Assembly (NCBI GenBank): GCA_030549495.1
Contig: JAUIRK010000763.1
Location: 434,001-498,000, forward strand
DNA: 64,000 nt
Direction: 5' to 3'
DNA from: Nectonema munidae
Lineage: Eukaryota; Nematomorpha; Nectonematoida; Nectonematidae
Part shown: piece by piece, positions 45,970 to 56,689 of the stretch
How the letters are laid out: each line of letters starts with the position of its first letter
Numbering within the stretch: the stretch's first letter is position 1
The notes under the pieces: generated by a model
Databases searched by the model: none
Told to the model about the DNA's origin: nothing
Seen by the model: the letters and a program-made list of their open reading frames with translations, nothing else
Translations under genes and position numbers: made by a program

Positions 45970-48170
45970 TAAATTAATTTTTCTATATATATAAAAAGAA
46001 TTAAATTTAAAAATTTTTCTAATATTAAAATTATTACTTATATGTTTATACTTTTGGCATTTAATTACAAAAATAATATAGTTTTTAGTTTGTGACCGAA
46101 AATTTTTACACGCATATATATATCTATTTTTTACTCAATTTGTGTGTACTGTGTAGATCAAAAGCATATATAACTAATTGGTTTGTTTTTTAGTTTCTTT
46201 GCTAAATTTCTTCCGTTATGATGAAAACGGCGATATTTGATACACGATGGACTGACTAGCTCCTTTCACATTTGACAAAGGGTCTCAGAACATGTTCCTT
46301 TTATTTAAGTTTTTGAACATGCTATTTATATTTCTTTTTCACTCCATCCTTCCATGCCTTGCTTTTTCCACTCTGTCTTCAAGTAAAATTATTTTATAAT
46401 AAGTTCTAACAGATCTCTATCCAAATATTGTATAGAGGTTTCGCTTTTTGATTGCGAAAAAACAGATGGTGTGGGTGGTGAGTAAAAGTAAATTTAGTCG
46501 TGACTGAACTAGACTCTCTCTCTCTGTCTGTCTGATTTAATTTTTTGAGAAAGCTTATTATTGATCAAAAGCGTTATCTTTGTATTATTGATGTAGAAGG
46601 CGAACATAACTTTTTTTTAGTTTTTGGCACAACTCTTAAGGTCAATTGGAATGAGAATAAATATTATTCGCTATTTGATTTAACACTAGAAAAAGCATGC
46701 GGTTGCATGAACCCCTAAATAAATCCATAGACACTCTTTTTAGTGTGCAACGTTGCAAACGCACTGCATAAAAGTGTTCATTTTTGCAGCTTATAGAAAA
46801 AGCTGAATAAAATTCAATAAAATTTAAAGAATAAACTTTTTTGTTTTACGTTAAAATTAGTTTGTACATGAGCAGAAACTTTTTAGAAAAATTTTTTTAA
46901 CGAATTACATTTGGGAAATTTTTAATGGATAAATTCAATTTATGAAGTGTATTGTTTTCTCTTAGATAAAAATCTTATAGACAATGAATGGAAAATCTTT
47001 TTGAAGACAATACAAGAAAGACACTAAACTACATATACAAGCCAATAGAACATTTTAATCTATTATGCTGGAGAAAATAGATCAGACATTTTGCTTGCAA
47101 CACAAAACAAATTTCTAAAATTCACGACATCTTTTAATGCCTATCTAAAATTGACATTGAGAAACGAACGACCTTGAAATATGATACATGTCATCACACT
47201 TTATGGAGATTTGTAATATTTGAAACAGAAAAGTTGATATTGCATACCTTATAAATTTTTAAGCTCAAAGTAGCTCATTTAAAAAGTTCATTAAATATAG
47301 TTCATTTTTTTCAGTAGAGTCATTGATGCTAAAGAAATAATAGATAAATGAAGTTGCAATCTCAAAAATTACAAATAGGTGGAGTCGGAAACGAAAAAAT
47401 ATAAATAAGTAAGATCGGAGTCTCCAAATATTTTTACGGCTTATATATCTTAGCTACCGGAATAAAGCTAAGCACTAACTTTTAGTCGCGTGAAGTAAAA
47501 AATCAATGAAGATCTTTCAGATTGATATTCATTCATTTTGATACAATCATTTTTGCAATAAATTTTTATTGGGTATTTACTTTTTTTCTGTCTTAATTTA
47601 ACATTTTTCTTTTCTGGGTCGAATTTTTGAAGGAAGATTAAAAGATAAATAATTAATTCCTGGAAGCCCGGAACTAATCATTTTTCGCGGGAAAACAAAA
47701 ACTACAGAAATTCAGCAACATTTGTGTGTATATCTTTTGTTTTCTTATTTATAAAAGGAAAGAGCTCTAGTTCTGTTTCTGCAACATTTGTTTTAACACC
47801 GTATACTTTTTAATCACTTTTATTTCAAACCTGATTGATTACTTTTAGACTTTTTTTACTAAAATCTCTTTTAATACTTCCCCTTTTTTGTAATAAATTT
47901 GATTAAAAAAAATTGGCAAAATGTAAAGCAAATGCTTTCAAAAAAATAAAATTGAATTATTATTTAAATTATCCAAATTTTGGACAAAATAATTTCTTTC
48001 CATTAAAATTAGCTTTTGACCTTTGTCTAATATTCTTTAATGATATTGGTTTCTGAAAGGTTTAAAAAAACTATCAATTAGCGATATCTACTTTTAATAG
48101 CAATATTTTGTGGTATAGAAGATGGAAATATTTATTTTCTCTTTAAATCTGCAAGAACTATTGCTTTACA
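45970..48170. other. Long AT-rich stretch, nothing recognised
   Basis: No gene seen. Around 47375 GGTGGAGTCGGAAACG recalls the 'gtcGGAGTCGGA' interior of the hAT MITE type found at 63.4 kb, but no ends are present. Confidence 0.35.
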
Positions 48171-48178
48171 TTTATAGC

Positions 48179-48235
48179 AATGGCGAAACCTGGATTCCAT
48201 ATGGAGGGGGGGATAAACTTTGAAATAGTATGAAG
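48179..48235 (+). mobile_element. One-ended hAT terminus remnant
   Basis: CAATGGCGAAACCTGGATTC followed by a G run resembles the common 'CAGTGGCGgAaCCAGGATT...GGGGGG' hAT left end. No right end found. Confidence 0.35.
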
Positions 48236-48719
48236 CCCTAGTAAGTTGACGCTAAACAAATTTTCTCAGTGCTATGCGGTATCAAAGAAAAATATAAACA
48301 TACACTAATAATAATAATCTTTCTTTTGTAGTAAAATTAGGAAATTAAATGCAAAAGTTAAAATTTTCCAAAAGTGAGAAAACAGAGAATCTCGCAGTGT
48401 GCGTTATCTTTGCTTCATTTTACAGTGTTTTAATTTTTTTTAAAGATTGAAAATTTGTATGATGTTTGTGTTAACCTTTTTTTTCAACATATTTGTATAA
48501 TCCTATTTTTGTTGTGAAGAAGCTTTGTGGTTTCCAGATGAGGGATCAAGAATACTTCGTGCTGGCAAAGATTCTTCTCAAACTTGTCAAGATTTTTTTT
48601 GCTTTCGAGGCAGAGATCAAAGACTTCTTCATGCTTTCGGCAAAGCTTTCGTAATTTCCCATTTCCTAAATCTCTTGAAATAACTTTTTCTCCTCATCAT
48701 TCAATAATTATATGTGTGT

Positions 48720-48960
48720 AGGAGATCAGGTAGAGATTGGACACTGCAGGCAACCCCTCATAATTTTTACGCACTCTATACATGCATATTCATCTGAGTA
48801 CGGGATTTGAGATACACAACCAAATCTGCTTATCCACGTTGCGGAGTCAGGGGAGAATATCAAACTCCTACTCATGCTTAAAACCTTAAGGAATTTAACG
48901 CCAACTCTTAACATCCGGCATCTACTAAAGAAAGGCCACTCCATATGCTTACAAAGAGTA
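48720..48960 (-). repeat. Possible Tigger-related repeat fragment
   Basis: Shares the exact 21 bases from AGGCAACCCCTCATAA onward with 42873-42893 at the 3' part of the Tigger copy, with weaker similarity for about 20 more bases. The minus-strand 72-codon frame over it (FLKVLSMSRSLIFSPDSATW) is not recognised. Confidence 0.35.
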
Positions 48961-48988
48961 AACTAATTTTTCATTATTTGAAATTACC

Positions 48989-49019
48989 TTTAAAGGAATC
49001 CCTCTCGGATTCCTTTAAA
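48989..49019. repeat. Perfect 13-bp hairpin
   Basis: TTTAAAGGAATCC, a five-base loop CTCTC, then GGATTCCTTTAAA. It is isolated and followed by no U run, so it is not a bacterial-type terminator. Confidence 0.8.
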
Positions 49020-49024
49020 TTTTG

Positions 49025-50450
49025 TTAGATACCGATTAGTGATGCTTTTCGGTGAAAATTAACCGATTATAACCTGTGAATAATGCTGACTAATTCACTG
49101 TAATCGAATCATAATTCACTTTTACTTCTTCTACGTCTATTTTTCAAAGATGTTTTTTTCCTCATGTGAGGGCACACCTTCTATATTCCATATGGATAAA
49201 ATTTCTGAGTTAAAGTCTTCAGTTGTTGTTTCAATATTTTTCCATCTTTTTCCTGATTTTGAATTTCTCCAAATCTTTTTTAATCAACTGGCTTCATGTT
49301 AAATTTGGTCTTTCGCATTTACTTTTAACATCTACTACATCTACATGTGCATTACTTTCCTCACCCATTTATTTTTATCTTCTATATGTACAAATTTCTA
49401 TTTCTAAAATTTTAACATCCAGCATATCTACATATCTAAATACTTTAAAACTATTATAATAGAATTATCTTTTTTTAAAACGGCATTACATTACCTTATT
49501 TTCAAGTTCTGGTACTTGTAATTATGCCATAATTAAATTGTGTTTGATTTTTTATTTTCTTGACGAACGATTTTTGTATCTTATATGATATCTATGAAAT
49601 CAAAATGTGTCGAAAATTAATCGGTTAAAAGATATTACGCAATGAATTAACCGGCTAGCGAAAACACGAATTCTATTGCTTATATGGAACAACCGCAAAG
49701 TTAGTTTAAATTTGAATAGCGACCCGTATCATATTTTTTTGCGTTGTTTTAGTTTTTAAACTTGAGTATTTCTGCACGCTTTTGATCAAAATAAGATGCG
49801 TTGTATCAATATTTTTACACAATATCTATATGAAATAAATCAGAATGAATGATTACAGTCAAATAATTCTGATTTTAAAAAAAATGTAGTTTAGCTATAA
49901 AGGTAAAGAAAAAGTAATGGAACTTGCTCTAGGGATTCAATGACTATAAATTGCAAGAATAAGTTGAGGCTGAAAAGATATACACTAAATAAAGGTTTAA
50001 CTGCGTATAAAAGGAAAGACAACGTTGCAAAAATTAGTCTACTTTTATAAGAAAATGTGTTCTTTTTGATTTTGACATAACAACCACGTGGAGAGAGATT
50101 TGTCTAGAATGTATATAGTTTTTTGATAAGAAGACCGTAATTAAATTTCTAAAAATCTTTTTAAGTAGTTTTATATCGTGATGTTAAAGTGGTAAACTTT
50201 TGCTGAACAACTTTTTCTAGAAATAAATCTACTTAAAATGTCTCCCAAGTAATAAAAAGTTATTTAGTTACTCTAAGTCTTAGAGTATAGAGAAGTTGAC
50301 ATTTGTATTTTTAGCGATTTTATTGTCAATCATTATGATGTCATTTTGAAAAAATATGCAATGGTTTCCTCGGAAAAATTTTGTTGCGTAGTGGATTCTT
50401 TGTCCTTTCAACACATTTTTCTATATTTTTTGTGATTGAAAATTTTCTCT
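49025..50450. other. AT-rich sequence, nothing recognised
   Basis: A 78-codon plus-strand frame at 49223-49459 is low-complexity and hydrophobic without a family. Confidence 0.35.
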
Positions 50451-50453
50451 GCT

Positions 50454-50829
50454 TTATTTTTCCAAATTATTCAACACATTTCTCGAAACTAAAATCTTGT
50501 TTTTTGGTCCTTCTATTGAAATAAAAAGCAAATCTGTAAAACTTTTGGAATCATCTTCCCTATTAATAGGAAGAGCGTCGGTGTGTGGCGAAATTGTCCT
50601 TTTCTCAGAATTAACTCCACAATAACTTTTCAACCAACTTGGAAGCAAGGTTGAGTCGTGAAAACTTGTTTTTTTTGCTCGTCGCTTAGACATTAAAGTT
50701 ATAATCAAAAAAATGAACGTTATGAGATTTAAAATTTCATATCGACTATATATAGCTACATCACACATTTTTCGAAGTACTTTTGTAATGTAGTAATGTA
50801 GATTCAAATCAAATTTGCCCTTCATATAA
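50454..50829 (-). CDS. Unidentified membrane protein, probable last exon
   Basis: Minus-strand frame after a good acceptor (TTTTGCTGTTTACAG). It begins YMKGKFDLNLHYYITKVLRK, includes one hydrophobic helix (ILNLITFIFLIITLM) followed by the basic KRRAKK, and ends with a 75-residue polar tail (LPSWLKSYCGVNS, DALPINREDDSKSFTDLL) at a stop at 50454. The topology is a single helix followed by positive charges, so the tail would be cytoplasmic. The first base completes a serine codon with the candidate exon at 51775-51894. I do not recognise the family. Confidence 0.4.
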
Positions 50830-51774
50830 CTGTAAACAGCAAAAGCTTTAGCGTCAAAGGTTTCCTATGTTTTTTCACTTCTTGTCTGTAAGATTTCATC
50901 ACTTATGTCACGGTTCGGAAAGAAATTTCGTATTTTCAAACTTCACTTTTTTCACAGCCTAATAATAATCGTATTGGAATAAAAAAAGAAATTAAAAAAA
51001 TTAATGAAACATGATCATAAGATTTGTTTGATGTCTTTTACACTGCGAATAAATGCCTCCAGTATTCTTTAGTGCAATCATACCTATTAATATTATGTTT
51101 ATTGATTTTTATTTTTTTTATATTCATGTTAAGAATAGATTAAGTTAATTTGAAAAAATATAATTTGTTAACGAAAATTCAAAAATAATGTTAAATAACA
51201 AATTCATGAAAAATTAGACAAACTTATCACTTAAAACGTATTTAAAGGATCAGAAAAATTCAGAATTGCAAAATGCAGAAACAGTTTGAATTATTACTTT
51301 TCTCTTGCGCATAATTTTAGTGAATAAATTAATTTGCTAATCAATCTTTTGTATGATTGGATTTGATATGACTGCTTACCTAAAAATACATGATATCTTT
51401 ATTGATTATATTGCCAGCGTATGCTTGTGGTGAACAAATAAATCACAAAACCTCATTGACTGGAATACGCTATCACTCACAGGAATTTTCCTTCTTTTTC
51501 CTCATTAATTTTTATTACCTATTCTAATAGTTTACTTATTATTTTCTAAAGAAATGCAGAAGTGTTCAATACCTTATGTGCGTAACGTGATTGATTGACT
51601 TAAAAATTGTTGTCGGATTGTTAGATTTTTTCAAAACTCGCTGGCTAGAAAGACATGATGCATATCACCACTTCTACAAGTTTTTGTATATATCGTTGAA
51701 ACTTTAGAAAACGTCTTGTGATTGGTACTAGCTTTGCTGACTGGGACGGCAGTAATCGCAGTACACAGTATCAC

Positions 51775-51894
51775 CTCTTGAATTTTTCTTCATCCGCAAC
51801 GACTTTAACATCTTTATTGGGTTTCGTTCCAAGTATTTTGTCGGTAAAAGATCTGAATCTAGAAAAGGCTATCACAAAATACAAAGAAGATTTG
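51775..51894 (-). CDS. Unidentified membrane protein, possible penultimate exon
   Basis: Acceptor TATACACAG, 120 nt, donor AG|GTGATA. It encodes SSLYFVIAFSRFRSFTDKIL then GTKPNKDVKVVADEEKFK, and its two trailing bases join T of the next exon to give serine. Phase and splice sites fit, but the plus strand is open across the same bases (IGTSFADWDGSNRSTQYHLL and onward, after an AG at 51706) and could equally be an upstream NEMP exon. Only one reading is likely to be real. Confidence 0.3.
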
Positions 51895-52295
51895 CTGTGT
51901 ATAAAATTATTTTCCATACAAATACAACATCAAAAAACCATTTCGTGAGAATATCCTCAAATATGGGATCTGAATCTCATGCACAAGCAATTAAGGAATG
52001 CTACGCAGTGCTATTTCCAAACATTTATGTTCTTTTTACACGTGAGAGGAAGCCATTAGGAATATTACCAGTCGCAAAATACCATTGGGAATATTGCCAG
52101 TGGGAAAATTTCCATTGTGGGATAAGTAGCATTCAGAAAATTCCCAGGGAAACAATTGTCATTGCTTTAACGTTAACCTAAAATATGAACCTTTTTCTTT
52201 CCTAATTTTGAAAAACTAGAGGCCTCCTGTGCTGTGCTAGAGATAGTAAGTATTAAATAATTAGAACTTACATCATGAGACTCAACTATAAGCAG

Positions 52296-52419
52296 AACAC
52301 TGAAAGATGAGAGAAGTAATGAAAATAAATATATAAACTACGATTCGCAAAAATCGGGACAGTTGAAAAGAAATGTTTACAGCGATATATCTTTGTATTT
52401 GAGTGATTTCATCGAGCAA
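52296..52419 (+). CDS. NEMP1: NEMP, probable exon before the first firm exon
   Basis: Plus-strand frame open from about 52288, with an acceptor TAAGCAG and a donor CAA|GTAAGC. It encodes TLKDERSNENKYINYDSQKS then GQLKRNVYSDISLYLSDFIE and Q, leaving in phase 0, which is what the next exon needs. YSDISLYLSDFIEQ-VTVESPF sits where vertebrate NEMP has 'P.W.DIWtRIqIrVnS'. The cysteines usual in this part of NEMP are absent, and no signal peptide exon was found upstream, so the 5' end is open. Confidence 0.45.
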
Positions 52420-52648
52420 GTAAGCATATGCTTGTGAGTTAAGAAAACAATAATTTGCAGACATTTTCCCGTGCAAACAGATAATATAGAAGTCCATAAT
52501 ACCTAAAAGTATTAAGTCTCATGTTCATTGTTTTGTTGCGTTGCGGTGGGCTATGTTTTAAAGCTCTAGGAAAAACACTGTATATCTACTTAACTTTGTT
52601 GAACTAGTATTCTATATTACTTAAATGTATAGTCTCTTCTTTTTTTAG

Positions 52649-52968
52649 GTTACAGTGGAATCACCTTTTTCGAATATAACAATAGTGCTTGGCAAAAATG
52701 TCTCCGAAATTGTGGAAAGATTTGAGAAATCTTCATTTTCTTTTTATCCACTTCTCTCTCTGCTGGCAATTTCCTTACTTAGCATCGAGAATACGAGCTA
52801 TAATTTTAACAACGTAGTTTCTCTTCCGACCTTTCAAGCGTTTTGTGTTGGAGTTGACAGTTGCGAATCTTATCAAATTTCTTATCAATTTTCCTCCATC
52901 CACATTGCCAACGTTTTATTCTATATATTTGGCGTACTCCTATTTTTCTATTCTTCAAAATTAGCAAG
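52649..52968 (+). CDS. NEMP1: NEMP, exon with end of luminal domain and first helix
   Basis: Acceptor TCTTTTTTTAG, then VTVESPFSNITIVLGKNVSE. The luminal beta-domain continues to LPTFQAFCVGVDSCESYQIS, equivalent to the 'PF...CvGv.....Y.v' strand before the membrane in NEMP proteins. Next comes the first transmembrane helix (IANVLFYIFGVLLFFYSSKL). It ends A-AG before GTTTAC, and the split codon becomes R in 'LARNCYFFYSMG', matching 'LSRn.iFYY.sG' of the family. Phase 0 in, phase 2 out. Confidence 0.8.
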
Positions 52969-54565
52969 GTTTACTTTTTGTCTTTATACTTTTATCAGCT
53001 TCAAGTATTTATTTTAAAATATTCAAAATCTAAAATAACGTCATTATTTTATAGGGTAATTGATCATAGTGACATATGTCTTCATTCTTTTGAGGGTTAG
53101 AAAATTGTGACTAAAAATAGGAGAGGTTGTCATAATTTATGTATACCTTTTCCCAACCTTAATAAATTTTTACACAATCTATATCAGTTTTTTATTTTTA
53201 ACCCATTTTTAGCTTATTAAATTATACTTTTTAAAACAAAATCGACTAATTATTTCGTCTTATTTTCAAAACAAGCTTTACTGAATATGTTTAATCGTGA
53301 AATCAGAGTAGAACATTTTCTGCACGTGTCTTATCTATTACAACTAAATCAATTATATCCTGATTTAACTTTAAAGGAAATGGACGAAATATACCAATAA
53401 ATCACTACACAACGTTTCAAAATCCACTATTTTAAAATGTTGAGCACTTTGTAACGAGAAAAAAAAGCTAGAATTAAGTTTGAGATGCGGTGAATAATAT
53501 TCAAAGCTTTGATAAAGGAAAATACTATGTTCTTATGTTTAACTCAAATTTTTTTTGGTAACTTGGAAAATGTTGCTTTTATTAATGGAAGCAAAGTCAA
53601 AACAAAGGCATAAAATCTAAAAGAAGTAAGCACATGTAAAGAATGAACTATGTTACAAAGTATCTATCGGTTGCATAGTAAACGTGGGATAATTGGAATT
53701 TAAAATAAATGGAATTTATACTGAATAGTGCAAGACACCAGCTTTGAAACATTTGTCGAAAGAGAATTTAATTTCAACATTAACTTTTCATCTCCATACA
53801 GTTTTATTCTTAATCCAAGCAAAAATGTTTTACGTTGGAGCCGTAGTTTCTTCATCAAACTTATTAAACAGTCTATTGCAAATATGACAATAAATTATTG
53901 TCATGAATATCTAAGATGAATTCTCACATCACTATTCAAAGCCCGAAATTTCTGTCTCGGTATCAGATGGATGTGTATATTTTACCTTAGCAATCGTTGT
54001 TTAAACTTTTTTAAAGAATCTACAAACTTCTTAGCCTTTCTTGGGGGAGTAGGGCGTTTTTGCGCGTAAAATTAATTATTTCTTTTCAGCCTTGCATGTT
54101 TCATCACAAATTATTTTAAAATGCTACATTTTAAACGATTTATCGCTTCTATTGAACTCACGTTTTTACACCAAAAACGATTTTTTTTAATTGTTATATT
54201 TAAAAAAGATGAAAAAAAGTATATATTTTGTGTATGTGTGTAAATGCTCGTGTTTGATATGTAGTGTATGTGCTTCTCTACTTATTTTAAAAATTGTTTA
54301 GTATTTAATTTTTTTAAGTTTATCATACTGAAATACTTAGCTGCTCAAATTTTAATTTTGTATTATTTACAAAATTATACGAATAACAATTTTTTAAATT
54401 CTTTTTCAATTTCAAAAATTACATCTATAAATAACTATTTTTTTCAATGAAACATAAATTTATACAAAAAAAAATTTTAATGGTTTAGTATATAATAAAT
54501 TTATTGTTACATTTATCATTTTTATAATTTTGCAGGTCATATTGCATCCTTATTATTCTGCAAAA
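52969..54565. other. NEMP intron, first part
   Basis: Between the first-helix exon and the membrane exon. A region at 53740-53915 is open on both strands (plus: FETFVEREFNFNINFSSPYS; minus: LMKKLRLQRKTFLLGLRIKL) and could be an exon of an unknown gene, without firm splice support. Confidence 0.3.
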
Positions 54566-54572
54566 GTTTTTT

Positions 54573-55134
54573 AATTATAACAAATATTAAAAATTGTAAA
54601 AACTGGACACTTTATTGTTGATTTTGCTCACTAGTTTCGGAGTATAAACTCCTTTTTCAAAGCAAATGTATAAATGATAAAATAGTGAAATGAGATGTAA
54701 CGGGAATGAGGATATTGCGGATAAACAATCTTTGTGTTAAGGAGGTGATGATACCATACATTGTATGGTATCTCCTTAACGCAAAGATTGCTTATCCTCA
54801 ACATATCTATTTGGTATTATCTATATGTATGGTCCATACATATATAACTAAGAGAAAGAGCAATATAACAAAGGAGGAAGTGTATAGTAACATAAGATTA
54901 TTATAACACACGCGCGTAAAATAAAAACAATAAGAAAACACACATAATGTATAGAAGTATAAGATAAAGATTAATATAGAATACATATATACATCACGCT
55001 TATTCCGCCTATAATAGTTTATACTCCGAAACTAGTTAGCAAAATCAACAATAAAGTGTCCAGTTTTTACAATTTTTAATATTTGTTATAATTATTTCAC
55101 CTCAATTGGCATATCTGTCAAAGATTTTGTTTGT
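54573..55134. mobile_element. Foldback MITE with 78-bp ends and an inner hairpin
   Basis: Left arm 54573-54650 and right arm about 55017-55096 are inverted copies with one mismatch (AATTATAACAAATATTAAAA, then ACTGGACACTTTATTGTTG and on to AGTATAAACT). Inside, 54718-54797 forms a second hairpin around GATACCATACATTGTATGGTATC with arms of about 35 bases and a 6-base gap. The block ATTGGCATATCTGTCAAAGA beyond the right arm is also shared with the 1.08-kb copy, so the repeat unit extends past the arm to about 55134. Confidence 0.85.
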
Positions 55135-55890
55135 AAAAAGTTTTTTATTTCATATTAGATGTGGGGCTTCCCCCAAATATATATGAATGAACAGTTGCAC
55201 AAATAAAAAGATTTTTTTTCATCTCTAAATTTAAAGAGTTTATGATTTTTAATTCAATATTCTTCTTTTTTGCTTTATTTTCGATATAAAGATTTGTTAA
55301 AAAAAATTCGAATGGATGAAATATTTTTCATAGCTTAATTACTTTTTATGTATGATCTTATTTTTAATTTATTTTTGAGGTTTCAACATTTTTTTTTAAA
55401 TATGAATTAATAACTTATAAAAATTATCCATAATAAATACTCATAAATTATATTTATATTTTAATTTGGATTTTTCAAATTTTGGAAAAAATTTCTAAAT
55501 GTTTAGATATCATTATTTTTATTTAGGGCAAAATTACCACCCATAATAGAATAATGACTCTTTAATCAAAAATGCTTCTTTTCTCTAAATTTTTATTCTG
55601 TTATTTACTTTCTATAATTTTTTATCCAAAATGTGATCTATTTCTTCCGTTCAGCCATTATGATTTAGAACAATTTCAAACAAAAATTGCTATTTTTAAA
55701 AAGTCATAATTTTTTAACTTGTTTTCTTTTACGAATTAACTATATTTTTAACATTAATAGATGTCACAATCAATTATGTGTCATAATTAGCGCTGTTAAA
55801 AGTTAATAAAATCACTTTTGTTCTTCAATAACCCTTCCAAAATACGTTACTTGTCCCATTATAAAAAGTTTGTATAAAAAAATTAAGGTA
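55135..55890. other. NEMP intron, AT-rich
   Basis: Nothing recognised. Confidence 0.4.
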
Positions 55891-55895
55891 TTAGC

Positions 55896-56032
55896 TTAAC
55901 CCATTTACGGCCAATGTTCCTATTTTGGAACATAAGTAATTTCATCTTCGTCTGCTTTTTCAATGACTTTGAATATAAATCGTCTGCGTTTTTTTAGATA
56001 TCGTCTGCTTTGCTTGGCCTTAAATGGGTTAA
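55896..56032 (+). mobile_element. piggyBac-type MITE, copy C
   Basis: The best-preserved copy: TTAACCCATTTACGGCCAAT at the left, GGCCTTAAATGGGTTAA at the right, with intact TTAA on both sides. The 137-bp body holds two TCGTCTGC motifs plus a third in CTTCGTCTGC. Inserted 140 bp before a NEMP exon. Confidence 0.95.
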
Positions 56033-56174
56033 CAAAAGTAAATATCAATAGAATTGATTAACTGTATATTATTTTTAAAAATAGCAAAAATGAAATGAGG
56101 CATAAAAAATCTATGCTGTATAGCTAGATGGCTCTAAATATATGCTATGTACGTTTATCTTCTTTTGCCAACAG

Positions 56175-56684
56175 GAACTGCTACTTCTTTTACTCCATGG
56201 GAACAGTTGTGGGTGTGCTAACCTTTTTCGTTTTGTTGCTGATACTTCTGTCTCGATATTTACCCAAAGTGAGTGCTTCTCTTTTCATAATTCATCAGCG
56301 CTCAGCACCTAAAACTTCTATTTACTTTAAGAAAACTATTTCTATAGCTTCTATCTTTTTGTCCTTTTGGTACTTTTTTGCGTATATTTACCAACAATAT
56401 TTCTCATCATATCTTCCCATAAAAGAGTATATTTTTGCATACCGGCGCTATTTCATAGCATATCTTGGTGTTTCCGCGACTCTTAGTTTCGCCATCTGCT
56501 ACTACAAAGGCCCTTTGAAGGAGGAAAGAGGTATTAGTCTTCTAAAGTGGACTCTACAACTCACATCCTTCTCCATACTGTATTACTCGTGTCAAATTGA
56601 TGCTGTCTTTTATGCCACCATCCTTTTTCTACTCCTTGCTTCAAAATTCGCTTCTACGCTGTTTGCTTCTTTCAAACTTTTCTG
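56175..56684 (+). CDS. NEMP1: NEMP, membrane-spanning exon
   Basis: Acceptor TTTTGCCAACAG. It encodes the rest of the membrane bundle of a NEMP/TMEM194 protein (DUF2215): FFYSMGTVVGVLTFFVLLLI then LLSRYLPK, a loop, then RRYFIAYLGVSATLSFAICY followed by YKGPLKEERGISLLKWTLQL. The last matches the family signature 'f.sFavCYkyGPl.neRsinLl.WtLQl' almost residue for residue. The loop between the second and third helices (HQRSAPKTSIYFKKTIS) is different from and longer than the usual 'vlvGGWsf'. It ends TG before GTATTT; the split tryptophan codon joins IRKF of the next exon. NEMP proteins sit in the inner nuclear membrane, bind nuclear-envelope partners and support nuclear stiffness, notably in germ cells. 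Confidence 0.9.
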
Positions 56685-56689
56685 GTATT

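Noticed and set aside
52282-52497. Minus-strand 71-codon frame with a hydrophobic helix
   Set aside because: It lies antisense to a plus-strand frame that splices in phase into the firm NEMP exon; the minus frame joins nothing recognisable.
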